DNA of 64,000 nucleotides from Maricaulis alexandrii. GTDB taxonomy: Bacteria > Pseudomonadota > Alphaproteobacteria > Caulobacterales > Maricaulaceae. The position numbers and the translations under genes were made by a program. Below, piece after piece: positions 10,836-19,292 of the stretch (its first letter is position 1; every line of letters starts with the position of its first letter). The notes beneath the pieces are model-generated. The model was not told where the DNA came from, did no database searches, and worked only from the letters and a program-made list of their open reading frames with translations. The DNA lies in NCBI RefSeq assembly GCF_005871165.1, contig NZ_SWKP01000003.1, positions 606,463 to 670,462 of the forward strand. Direction: 5' to 3'.

Positions 10836-11066
10836 TCAGTAAACGCGAAAGCGGGGGCGCTGCGGAACGGTCTTCTTGGCCGGCTCGGGCGCGGGTTCGG
10901 CTGCCTCGCGGGCCAGACGGGCCTCGCGGAGTTTGCGGGTGAGCGCGGTACGCTCATCGGTTTCAGCCTGGCGAATATCCCGGACGACCTGATCGGTCAT
11001 TTCCGCCTTGTTCTTCACCGGGCCAGTTTTCAGCTTGAAGACATCGTCTTCGATCTTGCGGACCAT
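10836..11066 (-). CDS. Small charged hypothetical protein (76 aa)
   Basis: Begins MVRKIEDDVFKLKTGPVKNK and continues as a highly charged helix (TDERTALTRKLREARLAREA), then an Ala/Pro/Lys-rich tail ending PRFRVY. AGGAGG lies eight bases upstream of the ATG, which decides the start over a longer frame to 11165 that would read through the cspA terminator. No family was recognised with confidence. The composition suggests a soluble, perhaps nucleic-acid- or ribosome-associated protein. It lies downstream of cspA, but the terminator between them argues for its own promoter. Confidence 0.7.
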   Translation of the reverse strand: MVRKIEDDVFKLKTGPVKNKAEMTDQVVRDIRQAETDERTALTRKLREARLAREAAEPAPEPAKKTVPQRPRFRVY

Positions 11067-11091
11067 GCTCGGTCCTCCTCTCCTGGGAGAT

Positions 11092-11127
11092 AAAAGAAAA
11101 GGGGCCGGACTGATGCCCGGCCCCTTC
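11092..11127 (-). terminator. Rho-independent terminator of cspA
   Basis: Minus-strand hairpin GGGGCCGG ... CCGGCCCC followed by TTTTCTTTT, 52 bases after the cspA stop. This is the best-formed intrinsic terminator in this part of the window. Confidence 0.85.
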
Positions 11128-11178
11128 ATCGTCTCTGATCTGCGCGGCCGGCATCCGGCGCGCAAATGCGCTGTCAGC

Positions 11179-11388
11179 CTAGACGGCTTCCAGCTGGTCA
11201 GCAGCGCTCTTGCCGCTGCGCTTGTCCTGGACCACTTCGAAGCTGAGCTTCTGGCCTTCGGTCAGCGGCAGCATGCCGGCGCGCTCGACTGCGGTGGCGT
11301 GGACAAAAACGTCCGTGCCGCCATCATCCGGAGCGATGAAACCGAAGCCTTTGGTGGTATTGAAGAATTTAACGGTACCAGTAGCCAT
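11179..11388 (-). CDS. cspA: Cold-shock domain protein CspA family
   Basis: A 69-aa single cold-shock domain. RNP1 is seen as KGFGFI (residues 13-18) and RNP2 as DVFVHA (26-31). It binds single-stranded RNA/DNA and acts as an RNA chaperone. AAAGGA lies upstream of the ATG. The 195-base region before it (11389-11583) is gene-free, consistent with the long leader common in this family, though no cold-shock box was identified. A strong terminator follows. Confidence 0.95.
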   Translation of the reverse strand: MATGTVKFFNTTKGFGFIAPDDGGTDVFVHATAVERAGMLPLTEGQKLSFEVVQDKRSGKSAADQLEAV

Positions 11389-11583
11389 GACGAGATCCTT
11401 TCAATCAGTCACGTGAATGTGGGCCCAAGCGGCCGAGTGCCGAGGGAGCCCGAGTGTCGATTTTGGAAGGAAGAGCGTCAGAGCGACGGCGCAAGGCCGT
11501 GGCCGGAAGATTCGGCATTCAAGATCGAGTGACGTCTTTATGGGCCGGAACTGTGTTGAAAGCAAGGCAGGACAGTTCGCGGA

Positions 11584-12453
11584 CTAGCCCAGTTCGAAAG
11601 TCGTGACGCCAAACACGCGCTCATGAGCCATGTCCGGGACGCCACCCAGATACATGCGGGCACAGCCGAATGTCTCGCTCAGGCCATGCCGTTTCACCAG
11701 GGCCTGGGCGCCGGACTGGTTCTCCGGGGCATCAAGGATCAGCGTGTCACCGGCGGCGAATTCCGCCAGCGACTGGAACACGGCCTCGGCCCCTTCCGCA
11801 TCATCGGCAAAGAGCGGCCCGATCTTGCAGCCCTTGCCGCAACGCCGGATCACGCCATAGCCGGCCAGCCGGCCGTCCCGCACCAGCCCGACCGCCTTGC
11901 GCTCCGGCAGGGAGATCCAGGCCTTCAGGAAGGCCTCGCGCGGGCCGGGGAAACAGGTGCGGTCGTATTCGGTCAGCGCCTCGAACGGCACATCCGCCAG
12001 AGGCACGACCTGTTCGGCGGTTGGCGCCACCGTGAAATCCGCCGGCCAGGCGCGCTCATAGCGCAGATTGCGATGGGAGAAGACGAAGCCGCCCCTGGCA
12101 TACCAGTCCGCCATCTCGAACACGCCATCCATGCCGATCACCGCGCCCGGTTTCAGCCGCGCGATCAGCCGGTCCCGCCGCGCCTGCCAGAGCTGCGTGC
12201 CCAGCCCCTGGCGCCGGATCTCCGGCTGCATGATGAACAGCCCCATGAAACCGTACGCATCCCCATAGGCCGTGATCGCCCCGCCCCCGATGATCTCGCC
12301 CTCCAGCTCGGCCGCAATGAAGGCCTCCGGATCACAGGCCCAAAAGGCCTCGTCGTCATGATAACCCGGGAACCAGCCTTCCGCGTCTGCCAGCCTGATA
12401 TGGGCAAAGGCTTCATCGCGGGTCATGGGGCGGATGGTGGGGGTTTGGGTCAT
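11584..12453 (-). CDS. Two-domain GNAT-family N-acetyltransferase
   Basis: A 289-aa protein. Residues 1-135 form a GNAT domain with acetyl-CoA loop RRQGLGTQLW (about 83-92) after the FMGLFIMQPEI strand. Residues 150-289 match the YitH/HolE-type C-terminal acetyltransferase-like domain (PFEALTEYDRTCFPGPREAFLKAWI, then GYGVIRRCGKGCKIGPLFAD). Such fused proteins are known in the Acetyltransf_18 group; the acceptor is not known. It stands alone with palindromic repeats downstream of its start side. Confidence 0.88.
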   Translation of the reverse strand: MTQTPTIRPMTRDEAFAHIRLADAEGWFPGYHDDEAFWACDPEAFIAAELEGEIIGGGAITAYGDAYGFMGLFIMQPEIRRQGLGTQLWQARRDRLIARLKPGAVIGMDGVFEMADWYARGGFVFSHRNLRYERAWPADFTVAPTAEQVVPLADVPFEALTEYDRTCFPGPREAFLKAWISLPERKAVGLVRDGRLAGYGVIRRCGKGCKIGPLFADDAEGAEAVFQSLAEFAAGDTLILDAPENQSGAQALVKRHGLSETFGCARMYLGGVPDMAHERVFGVTTFELG

Positions 12454-12480
12454 GGGGGGAGATTATCGGAACCCCACGCC

Positions 12481-12671
12481 TTGTCATCCCGGATGGATGC
12501 CCGGCGCAGGCCGGTCCCCTGCCTTCGCAGGGATAAACTCCAGTCCGGGCCCCATAATCCCGGTTCGAGTTTGGCCAGCTACGGACACCGAGACTGCTTT
12601 CGGGTTTGTTCCGCGCGTATGGGTCCCGGCTCTGCGGCCTGCTTTCGCAGGCCATTCGGCCGGGATGACAA
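12481..12671. repeat. 191-bp element with 12-bp terminal inverted repeats (TTGTCATCCCGG)
   Basis: TTGTCATCCCGG at 12481-12492 is matched by its exact complement CCGGGATGACAA at 12660-12671. Inside are further small palindromes (CCTGCCTTCGCAGG and GGCCTGCTTTCGCAGGCC) and no coding potential. GTCATCCCGG-ended repeats are widespread in alphaproteobacterial intergenic DNA. It may be a MITE-like element or a pair of inverted REP units. Confidence 0.6.
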
Positions 12672-12696
12672 GCTATGCACTGAAGGGAATATACGC

Positions 12697-12869
12697 CCTC
12701 CTTCCCCTTGATGGGGACGGAGGAGCCCAAGGACAGTCCGGGGGACTGTCCGACGTGACGACGGCCCGAAGGGCCGGAAGGGGTGAAACGCGCGGCGTTC
12801 CAAATCTTGGAAGGTCACCCACTCCACCGCGCATCTGCGCGGTCCCCCTCGCCCATCAAGGGCGAGGAC
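12697..12869. repeat. Family-B palindromic repeat composite
   Basis: Contains CCTTCCCCTTGATGGGGA, GGCCCGAAGGGCC, GGGGTGAAACGCGCGGCGTTCC and, at the guaA end, CCACTCCACCGCG followed by CCTCGCCCATCAAGGGCGAGG. The same blocks recur, reverse-complemented and split in two, around the DUF559 gene (55724-55790 and 56195-56280), and in diverged form at 19129-19286. It also contains the hairpin GGACAGTCCGGGGGACTGTCC. Confidence 0.7.
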
Positions 12870-12877
12870 CTAAAACC

Positions 12878-14452
12878 CTACTCCCACTCAATCGTCCCCG
12901 GCGGCTTGGACGTCACGTCATAGACCACCCGGTTCACGCCGCGGCATTCATTGATGATCCGCGTCGCCACGCGGCCGAGGAAGTCGTGTTCGAAGGGGTA
13001 GTAGTCGGCGGTCATGCCGTCGACGGAGGTGACGGCGCGCAGGGCCAGGACGTGGTCATAGGTGCGTTCATCGCCCATCACGCCGACCGTGCGGACCGGC
13101 AGGAGGACGGAGAAGGCCTGCCAGATCTTGTCGTAGAGGCCTTCCTTGCGGATCTCGTCGATATAGATGCTGTCGGCCTTGCGCAAAATGTCGGCCTTTT
13201 CCTTGGAGACGGCGCCGGGGATGCGGATGGCCAGGCCCGGTCCCGGGAAGGGGTGGCGGCCGACAAAGGCTTCCGGCAGGCCCAGTTCGCGGCCCAGGGC
13301 GCGGACCTCGTCCTTGAACAGTTCGCGCAGCGGCTCGACCAGTTTCATGTTCATGCGTTCCGGCAGGCCGCCGACATTATGGTGCGATTTGATCGTCACC
13401 GAGGGCCCGCCATCAAAGCTGACGCTTTCGATCACATCCGGATAGAGCGTGCCCTGGGCGAGGAAATCGGCGCCGCCGGCTTCCTTGGCCTTGGCCTCGA
13501 AGACATCGATGAAGAGCTTGCCGATCGTCTTGCGCTTCTTCTCCGGATCATCGACGCCTTCCAGCGCATCCAGGAAGAGCTTTTCCTCGTCGGCATGGAC
13601 GAGCGGGATATTGTAGTGCTCGCGGAACAGGGTCACGACCTCGTCCGCCTCGCCCAGGCGCATCAGGCCGGTATCCACGAAGACACAGGTCAGCTGGTCG
13701 CCAATGGCTTCGTGCAGCAGCACGGCCACGACCGAACTGTCGACACCGCCGGACAGGCCGCAGATCACCTTCCCGTCGCCGACCTGGGCGCGGATCTTCA
13801 TGATCGCCTCGTCCTTGAAGGACTTCATCGACCAGTCACCGGCCAGACCGGCAATCGTGTGGGTGAAATTCTTCAGCAGGGCCGCACCGCGCGGCGTGTG
13901 CACGACTTCCGGGTGGAATTGCACACCGTAGAAGCGGCGCGCCTCGTCGGCGATCGCGGCGAAGGGCGCATGGCCGGACTTGGCAATCACCTTGAAGCCC
14001 GGCGGCAGGGCCGAGACGCGGTCGCCATGGCTCATCCAGACGCGCTCTTCATGACCGATCGGACCGAAGCCCTCGAACAGCGGGCTGTCCTCGACCAGAG
14101 TGATGTCGGCGCGGCCGAACTCGCGATCATCCGAGGCTTCCACCGCCCCGCCCAACTGGGCGCACATGGTCTGCTCGCCATAGCAGATGCCCAGGACCGG
14201 CAGGCCGCGGGTGAAGACGCTGTCATCGGCGCGCGGGGAATTGTCCCAATGCGTGGAGTGCGGCGAACCGGACAGGATGATCGCCTTGGGATCAAAATCG
14301 TCGATGAAGGCGGCGTCGGCGCGATTATAGGGATGCACCTCGCAATACACGCCGCTCTCGCGGACGCGGCGGGCGATCAACTGCGTCACCTGGCTGCCGA
14401 AATCGATGATCAGCAGTTTTTCATGGTTCTCGGAAATCAGGTCATCAGTCAT
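12878..14452 (-). CDS. guaA: GMP synthase (glutamine-hydrolysing)
   Basis: A 524-aa enzyme converting XMP to GMP with ATP and glutamine. An N-terminal class I amidotransferase domain (residues about 13-200) has nucleophile C90 in LGICYGEQ and its His/Glu in FHPEVVHT. The ATP-pyrophosphatase domain has the P-loop SGGVDSS (about residue 238), and the dimerisation domain ends in the canonical PPGTIEWE. Length is normal. Its partner guaB lies about 7 kb away on the same strand. The leader holds a hairpin (GACCCGC/GCGGGTC) just before the start codon; see findings. Confidence 0.98.
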   Translation of the reverse strand: MTDDLISENHEKLLIIDFGSQVTQLIARRVRESGVYCEVHPYNRADAAFIDDFDPKAIILSGSPHSTHWDNSPRADDSVFTRGLPVLGICYGEQTMCAQLGGAVEASDDREFGRADITLVEDSPLFEGFGPIGHEERVWMSHGDRVSALPPGFKVIAKSGHAPFAAIADEARRFYGVQFHPEVVHTPRGAALLKNFTHTIAGLAGDWSMKSFKDEAIMKIRAQVGDGKVICGLSGGVDSSVVAVLLHEAIGDQLTCVFVDTGLMRLGEADEVVTLFREHYNIPLVHADEEKLFLDALEGVDDPEKKRKTIGKLFIDVFEAKAKEAGGADFLAQGTLYPDVIESVSFDGGPSVTIKSHHNVGGLPERMNMKLVEPLRELFKDEVRALGRELGLPEAFVGRHPFPGPGLAIRIPGAVSKEKADILRKADSIYIDEIRKEGLYDKIWQAFSVLLPVRTVGVMGDERTYDHVLALRAVTSVDGMTADYYPFEHDFLGRVATRIINECRGVNRVVYDVTSKPPGTIEWE

Positions 14453-14841
14453 GCGCGCACTGACCCGCAGGCGCGGGTCTCCCGAAGGTCAAATTGTGAG
14501 GGGTTGGCCGAGTCGTTCATCAGCATGCGGCCCGATAGCGCGGAACGGGCGGCAAGGCTAGTGCCGAGCGGCATTGGCGGGGGATTTTTGTCGCCCCAAG
14601 CCCCGACGGCCTCCTTCTCCCCGGGGAGAGGAAAGATGGTCGTCAGAGCTCAGTGGAAACTCCCTCTCCCCTTGCGGGAGAGGGTGGCGCGCATGCGCCG
14701 GGTGAGGGGCGGCCGCGCAAGCGGCCATCAAGAGTTCCACATCATTTTATCAAGGAAAACCGCAGCCTCTCCGGCTTCGCCTCTTGAACCGCGCGGCTCA
14801 CCGGCTCACCTTTGCCATCAGCGCACACCAAGGAGCCTGCC
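14453..14841. other. Gene-free 389-base region between guaA and the YceI gene
   Basis: No coding sequence is supported. It contains the guaA leader hairpin at 14462-14478, a family-A palindromic repeat at 14606-14730, and the promoter and ribosome site (AAGGAG) of the YceI lipoprotein gene near its right end. Confidence 0.7.
14606..14730. repeat. Family-A palindromic repeat, copy 1
   Basis: Includes the hairpins CTCCCCGGGGAG, CCCTCTCCCCTTGCGGGAGAGGG and GGCCGCGCAAGCGGCC. About 60 bases (14655-14716) are identical, apart from one indel, to the reverse complement of 63780-63841 next to the IS110-like gene. Spurious frames across it give the peptide PLPLRERVARMRRVRG on the relevant strand, a typical repeat artefact. 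Confidence 0.8.
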
Positions 14842-15441
14842 ATGATCCGCCGTCTTTCCGCCCTCGCCCTTCTTCCGGTCCTGGCTGTGGCCACGGCCTG
14901 TTCCCAGCCGGCGGCCCAGGGTGACTGGACACTGGATGCCGAGGCGTCTCAGCTCAATTTCGTGTCGATCAAGTCAGGCGATATCGCCGAAGTGCACCAT
15001 TTCTCCGGCCTGAGCGGGTCTGTCTCCGAAGATGGTACGGCAGAACTGGTGATCGACCTGGCCACGGTGGAAACCGGGATCGTGATCCGCAATGAGCGCA
15101 TGCGGGAGCACCTGTTCCAGACGGACACCTATCCGCAGGCGCGGCTGACGGCCGAGATCGACCTGGCCGCCCTGTACGACCTGGCCCCCGGTGACCAGAC
15201 CGAGCTGACGCTGGACGGCGTGCTGGACCTGCACGGGGTGCAGTTGCCGATTTCCGCCGATGTGCTGGTGTCCGACCTCAACGGATCGCGCGTCATCGTC
15301 TCCACCCAAGGGCCGGTGATGATCCATGCCGAGGATTTCAACCTGCAGGCCGGGCTCGACACGCTGCAGGAGCTGGCCGGCCTGCCCTCGATCACGCCCG
15401 CCGTACCGGTCACGGCCACACTGGTCTTCCAGCGCGACTGA
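14842..15441 (+). CDS. YceI-like lipoprotein
   Basis: A 199-aa protein with a lipoprotein signal (MIRRLSALALLPVLAVATAC; lipobox Cys20), so it is probably membrane-anchored on the periplasmic side. The mature part matches the YceI lipocalin-like fold: WTLDAEASQLNFVSIKSGDIAEVHHF, the central ATVETGIVIRNERMREHLF (typical R/E.F block) and GVLDLHGV. YceI proteins bind polyisoprenoids or lipid-like ligands. AAGGAG sits eight bases before the ATG. It is monocistronic in appearance. Confidence 0.88.
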   Translation: MIRRLSALALLPVLAVATACSQPAAQGDWTLDAEASQLNFVSIKSGDIAEVHHFSGLSGSVSEDGTAELVIDLATVETGIVIRNERMREHLFQTDTYPQARLTAEIDLAALYDLAPGDQTELTLDGVLDLHGVQLPISADVLVSDLNGSRVIVSTQGPVMIHAEDFNLQAGLDTLQELAGLPSITPAVPVTATLVFQRD

Positions 15442-15578
15442 GTCACATTGCGGCGAGATTGTGATCGCAAGTTACGCCTGCATGAAAATTCCATAAAATA
15501 TTGAAATTGTTTAACTTCAGGCTCACGCCCAAGACAGTGTAGAGCGCGCATCCTGCTTGTCAGCGAGGGGATGCGCAC

Positions 15579-16379
15579 ATGCATTACGCGGTTGGAAAAT
15601 CGCCCATTTTCATCGGCGGCGCGCCGCGCTCAGGGACCACCCTGCTGCGCGCCCTCGTCAATGCCAGCCGCAATATCGTGTGCGGGCCGGAAATGCGGGT
15701 CATCCCGGCGCTCTGTCATCTCAACCAGCAGATCGAGGATGGTCACCTGGATGTGCTCGAGGCCAATTACGGGCTCGACGCCCAGGCCCTGCACGACCGC
15801 TTCGCCCGCACGATCGACCGGATGCTCGCCCCGCTGCACCAGAAGACCGGCGCCCGTGTCGCTGAGAAAACGCCGGCGAACATCCTCCACTTCTCGCGCC
15901 TGCGCCGTCTGTTCCCGGACAGTCCGCTGATCGCGGTCGTTCGCGATGGCCGCGATGTCGTGGCCTCCCTCCTCTCGATGGACTGGACGGATGCGCGCAC
16001 GGGCCAGCCCATGGCCATCACCCGCGATGCCGGGGCCGCGGCCCGGCTTTGGGTGCAGAGCGTCGAAGCCGGCCGCAAGCTGGCCCAGGATCCCGGCTTC
16101 ACCGAGCTGCGCTATGAAGACCTGGCCCGGGATCCGAAAGCCGAAATCGGCCGTCTCTTTGACCGTCTGGGCGAGGATGAGGCCGCCCTCGCCCGCGCGC
16201 TCGACCATGTCCGCCATTTCGATCAGGGCGCCGGTGAGGCCGAAAGCAGTGCCGGACGCGTCGCCCAGCCGATCGACACGCAGGCGATTGGCCGTTGGCA
16301 GCGCGATCTCAGCGCCGACCAGATCCGCCAAATCGACCGTATTGCCGGTCCGACGCTGAAGGCGCTGGACTATGCCTGA
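15579..16379 (+). CDS. Sulfotransferase family protein
   Basis: A 266-aa P-loop enzyme of the PAPS-dependent sulfotransferase superfamily. The 5'-phosphosulfate loop is FIGGAPRSGTTLL (residues about 11-23), and the 3'-phosphate motif is VVRDGRDVVASLLS (about 121-134). A conserved acidic/basic RYEDLARDPK follows near residue 175. It is soluble, with no signal peptide. The next sulfotransferase gene starts eight bases before this stop, so the two are co-translated. The upstream 137 bases are AT-rich and hold the promoter. The acceptor is unknown; lipid, polysaccharide or peptide sulfation are options. Confidence 0.88.
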   Translation: MHYAVGKSPIFIGGAPRSGTTLLRALVNASRNIVCGPEMRVIPALCHLNQQIEDGHLDVLEANYGLDAQALHDRFARTIDRMLAPLHQKTGARVAEKTPANILHFSRLRRLFPDSPLIAVVRDGRDVVASLLSMDWTDARTGQPMAITRDAGAAARLWVQSVEAGRKLAQDPGFTELRYEDLARDPKAEIGRLFDRLGEDEAALARALDHVRHFDQGAGEAESSAGRVAQPIDTQAIGRWQRDLSADQIRQIDRIAGPTLKALDYA

Positions 16380-17244
16380 GGCGCCGGACGCGCCTCTGCC
16401 GCCCGCCACGGACACATCCGGGTCCCGTCTGGTCTTTGCTGGCGGCTGTCCGCGCTCGGGCCTGACCCTGTTGCGGCGCATGCTCAGCCCGCATTCCCGG
16501 ATCGAGTGCGGACCGGATACCGGGCTCGCCCCCTCCATCGCGATGCAGTGGCAGGCCTTCTCCCAGCAATTGGGTGAATTGCACGCGCGCGATTTCGACC
16601 TCCATGCCGAAGACATGCGCCAGGCCATGGCTTCCCTGCTGACCGGCCTGTTCGAAACCCCGCTGACGCGCTTTCCCGATCATGTCCTGATCGAGAAGAC
16701 CGCCCTCAATGTCGCCGTGTTCGAACAATTGGGCCGGATGCTGCCGGAGGCCCGCTTCATCCATGTCGTGCGCGATGGCCGCGATGTCGCCCACTCCCTG
16801 CTCGACCGCGACTGGGCCGATGCCGCAGGCACGCCCTTCCCCCATGTCACCCGGCCCGATGCCGCGCTGAAATACTGGAGCGATCTGGTCACGCTGGGCC
16901 TGAAGGCCGAACGCGCCCTGCCGGGCCGCGTCTTGCGCGTGCCCTATGAGGAATTGGTACGCCGCCCCAAGGCGACGCTGTCCGCCGTCTGCGAATTCCT
17001 GGACCTGGACTATGAACGCGCCCTGATCCACTTCGCCGGCTATCCGATCGAGCTGAAAGGCCTGGAACGCGACAGCCTGCCCCTGATCAACAAACCGCTG
17101 ACCCAGCGCCGCATCGGCCTGGGCCAGGATCTGGACGGGGCCGTGACCCCGCCAACGCGGCAATTGCTCGGCATGCTGGGCTATGGCGCGCCGGAGACGC
17201 CGTCAGAGCGGCGGAAACGGCTGCGGAGCGTGATCCAGCGTTAG
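16372..17244 (+). CDS. Sulfotransferase family protein, second tandem copy
   Basis: A 290-aa homologue of the preceding gene, with 5'-PSB loop FAGGCPRSGLTLLRRML (residues about 22-38) and 3'-PB motif HVVRDGRDVAHSLLDRDW (about 132-149), then VPYEELVRRPK. The Gly-to-Leu change in the loop (RSGLT instead of RSGTT) is the main difference. It has an extra Pro/Ala-rich 20-residue N-terminus. It overlaps the upstream gene by eight bases. It ends convergently with the lower-GC membrane gene, overlapping it by four bases (17241-17244). Confidence 0.86.
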   Translation: MPEAPDAPLPPATDTSGSRLVFAGGCPRSGLTLLRRMLSPHSRIECGPDTGLAPSIAMQWQAFSQQLGELHARDFDLHAEDMRQAMASLLTGLFETPLTRFPDHVLIEKTALNVAVFEQLGRMLPEARFIHVVRDGRDVAHSLLDRDWADAAGTPFPHVTRPDAALKYWSDLVTLGLKAERALPGRVLRVPYEELVRRPKATLSAVCEFLDLDYERALIHFAGYPIELKGLERDSLPLINKPLTQRRIGLGQDLDGAVTPPTRQLLGMLGYGAPETPSERRKRLRSVIQR

Positions 17245-17798
17245 TTTTTGGGCAGACCCAGGAACCGATACGCTTCGCCTTGATCCCTGAATCTGTTGCC
17301 CAGGTGATGTTTGCAAGCGAGATAGAATTCGCGGCTGGGGCGAAACACCAAACTCATCTTTTGGCTCCCACTCAGGCTGGACCAATAGATGCTTGCCCCC
17401 ATTACAGGAACCCCAGCTTCTTTCACTTCCGACCAGGCTGTCACGTGGCAACGACCAAACAGTCTGCAATCCTCAATGCCATGCTTATTCCATCGTACAC
17501 GCCGCCCCCAAATGCCGACCAGAAACCAGCAGAGTGGGATCAGGAGCGGTGCAGTCAGGCAAACCGTGAGTATCAAATCGCCAATCGAATGACTCTGAAA
17601 AGCCATTAAGCCGGAGAGCCCTGCCAACAGGACAAAAGCCCCCGCCACAAGCACTTGAAGTCCAAGCATTGGCTTCGCGACTTGCCAGTCATCATCGGAC
17701 GGGAAACCAATTCCGGCGGGCCAATTCCAAACCTGGCAAAACCCCCAAACGATCAAAAACGGCAGAAGGGCTCCGCCGTAGACCCAGATTGTGATCAT
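17241..17798 (-). CDS. Hypothetical membrane protein, lower GC than neighbours
   Basis: A 185-aa protein with three predicted membrane segments (about residues 5-22, 45-68 and 72-95) and a soluble C-terminal half of about 90 residues (WNKHGIEDCRLFGRCHVTAWSEVKE...) resembling a PH-like or DUF3592-type tail; no family was assigned. Base composition is visibly lower in GC, and it uses codons such as AGA, TTA and ATA that its neighbours avoid. Its ATG follows the rRNA methyltransferase stop with no gap (TAGATG), so it may be coupled. Recent acquisition is possible. Confidence 0.6.
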   Translation of the reverse strand: MITIWVYGGALLPFLIVWGFCQVWNWPAGIGFPSDDDWQVAKPMLGLQVLVAGAFVLLAGLSGLMAFQSHSIGDLILTVCLTAPLLIPLCWFLVGIWGRRVRWNKHGIEDCRLFGRCHVTAWSEVKEAGVPVMGASIYWSSLSGSQKMSLVFRPSREFYLACKHHLGNRFRDQGEAYRFLGLPKN

Positions 17799-19112
17799 CT
17801 ACCCCACCCGCTCCATCACGCAGATGTAGAACCCGTCCGTATCGGTGCGGCCCGGGGAGAGCTGGAGGGCGCCGTGGAGGCCGACGCAGTTTTCCAGGAT
17901 TTCGCGGCCGCCCTCGGGCAGCTGGCCGGTGGCCTCGATCACGTCGAGGGCGGGGACGGATTTGAACGCGGCGGACTTCGCCAGGAAGTCGCCGACCCGG
18001 TCCTCATTCTCCTCCGGCAGGACCGAACAGGTGACATAGACCAGACGCCCGCCCGGCTTCACATAGTGCTGGGCGCGCTCGAGCACGGTGTTCTGTTCCT
18101 CGATCCGCTTGGCCAGCGCACCGGGCTTGAGGCGCCATTTGGCGTCCGGACGGCGGCGCCAGGTGCCGGTTCCGGTGCAGGGCGCGTCGCAGAAGACCAC
18201 ATCCATTTTCTCAACAAGGTCAGACAAGGCCTTGTCTTCATTGCCATCCTTGACCTGGACATTGCGTGCATCGGCGCGCTTGAGGCGGGGCCAGATGGCG
18301 CGCAGGCGACGCCAGTCGATATCCCAGGCATGGACCTGTCCGGTATTCACCAGAAGGGCTGACAGGGCGAGCGTCTTGCCGCCCGCTCCGGCACAATAAT
18401 CAAGCACTTGCTGGCCCGGAACCACGCCCGACGCGAGCGCGGCGAGCTGGGATCCGATGTCCTGCACCTCGACCCAGCCCTTGCCATAGGCGGGAATGGC
18501 CTCGGCGGCAGCCGCCTTGCCGCGCGGATCGCGCTGCGGAATCCGAATACCCGAGCTGACAAGTCGGCTTTTTTCGGCCGCTTTCAGTTTTGAGCTTACC
18601 TCTTTGAAAGCCTTGTCGAAATCGACCTTGGCTTCATTCACCCTGAGATCTACCGGAGCCCGTGATGAGAGGGCCCGGCCCTCGTCTGCCGCCGCCTCGC
18701 CGAAAGCGCGCAACAGGCTCGCTTCCAGCCATTCCGGCACGTCGGCGCGGATATGCAGGGGCGCATCGGACATGTCCCGCGCCAGCCCTGCCCGCTCCGC
18801 GTCGGTGAGCTTTTCCGGGGCGTGATCATCACCCTCGAACAGGGCGTCGATCGCATCGGCGTCCATTCCCCAGACGCGGCCGACCGTCCCCAGCGCCAGG
18901 GCGCGGGCGCTGTCATCGTCCATGGCGAAGGCGGTGGAGGATTGATGCCGCAGCGCGTCCAGCACGAGGCCGCCGATCCAGGCCCGGTCGCCCGATCCGG
19001 CAAAACGGTGCGCCTTGCCCCAATCGCGCACGGCATCCTTCACTGGCTGGTTCTGGCGGGTCAGTGTGTCGAGAATCTCGATGGCTGCAGCAATGCGGGC
19101 GCCGTCTCTCAT
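17799..19112 (-). CDS. RsmB-like 16S rRNA (cytosine-C5) methyltransferase
   Basis: A 437-aa NOL1/NOP2/sun-family methyltransferase. An N-terminal NusB-like helical domain (residues 1-130) is followed by the SAM fold: motif I DYCAGAGGKTLAL, a DAPCTGTGTWRRRPD block with the motif IV Cys, and the catalytic YVTCSVLPEEN Cys. The start at 19112 follows GAGG; the open frame further upstream is an antisense reading of the family-B repeat at 19129-19286. It modifies C967-type positions in the family, though other sites are possible. It is followed directly by the membrane gene. Confidence 0.9.
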   Translation of the reverse strand: MRDGARIAAAIEILDTLTRQNQPVKDAVRDWGKAHRFAGSGDRAWIGGLVLDALRHQSSTAFAMDDDSARALALGTVGRVWGMDADAIDALFEGDDHAPEKLTDAERAGLARDMSDAPLHIRADVPEWLEASLLRAFGEAAADEGRALSSRAPVDLRVNEAKVDFDKAFKEVSSKLKAAEKSRLVSSGIRIPQRDPRGKAAAAEAIPAYGKGWVEVQDIGSQLAALASGVVPGQQVLDYCAGAGGKTLALSALLVNTGQVHAWDIDWRRLRAIWPRLKRADARNVQVKDGNEDKALSDLVEKMDVVFCDAPCTGTGTWRRRPDAKWRLKPGALAKRIEEQNTVLERAQHYVKPGGRLVYVTCSVLPEENEDRVGDFLAKSAAFKSVPALDVIEATGQLPEGGREILENCVGLHGALQLSPGRTDTDGFYICVMERVG

Positions 19113-19128
19113 GATGCGGGGTCCTCTT

Positions 19129-19286
19129 TCTTCCCCGCTCCGCGGGGAAGTGGGCCGGCGCGGAGCGCCGGGTCGATGGGGCGCCGCGTCAGCGGCGAAT
19201 GATTTCGGCAGGCGATAGCATGAAACACGCGCTTCGCGCGCCCCTCCACCGCTGCGCGGTCCCCCTCCCCACTCCCGTGGGGAGGA
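19129..19286. repeat. Diverged family-B palindromic repeat
   Basis: Hairpins CTTCCCCGCTCCGCGGGGAAG (19130-19150) and CCTCCCCACTCCCGTGGGGAGG (19264-19285) enclose smaller palindromes, including GGGGCGCCGCGTCAGCGGCG and ACGCGCTTCGCGCGC. The CCTCCACCGCTGCGCGGTCCCCCTC block matches the family-B copies near guaA and DUF559. It fills nearly all of the space between the DUF3088 stop and the methyltransferase start. Confidence 0.65.
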
Positions 19287-19292
19287 AAACAC

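Larger units (their letters stand above)
12454..12877. other. Gene-free 424-base region composed of repeats
   Basis: No gene was found here. The region holds a 191-base element with terminal inverted repeats (12481-12671) and a composite of family-B palindromes (12697-12869), both listed separately. It separates two genes on the minus strand: the guaA stop lies at one end and the GNAT start at the other. Confidence 0.75.

Noticed and set aside
12454..12877. CRISPR-like array in the repetitive guaA-GNAT spacer
   Set aside because: The palindromes are of different sequence and spacing, with no regular repeat-spacer pattern.
12425..14845. An 806-codon plus-strand frame opposite guaA and across the flanking repeats
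   Set aside because: Antisense of guaA plus repeats; no recognisable domain.
19113..19292. N-terminal extension of the RsmB-like gene by 60 codons
   Set aside because: Those codons are family-B palindromic repeat sequence with no protein homology; the ATG at 19112 has a ribosome site.
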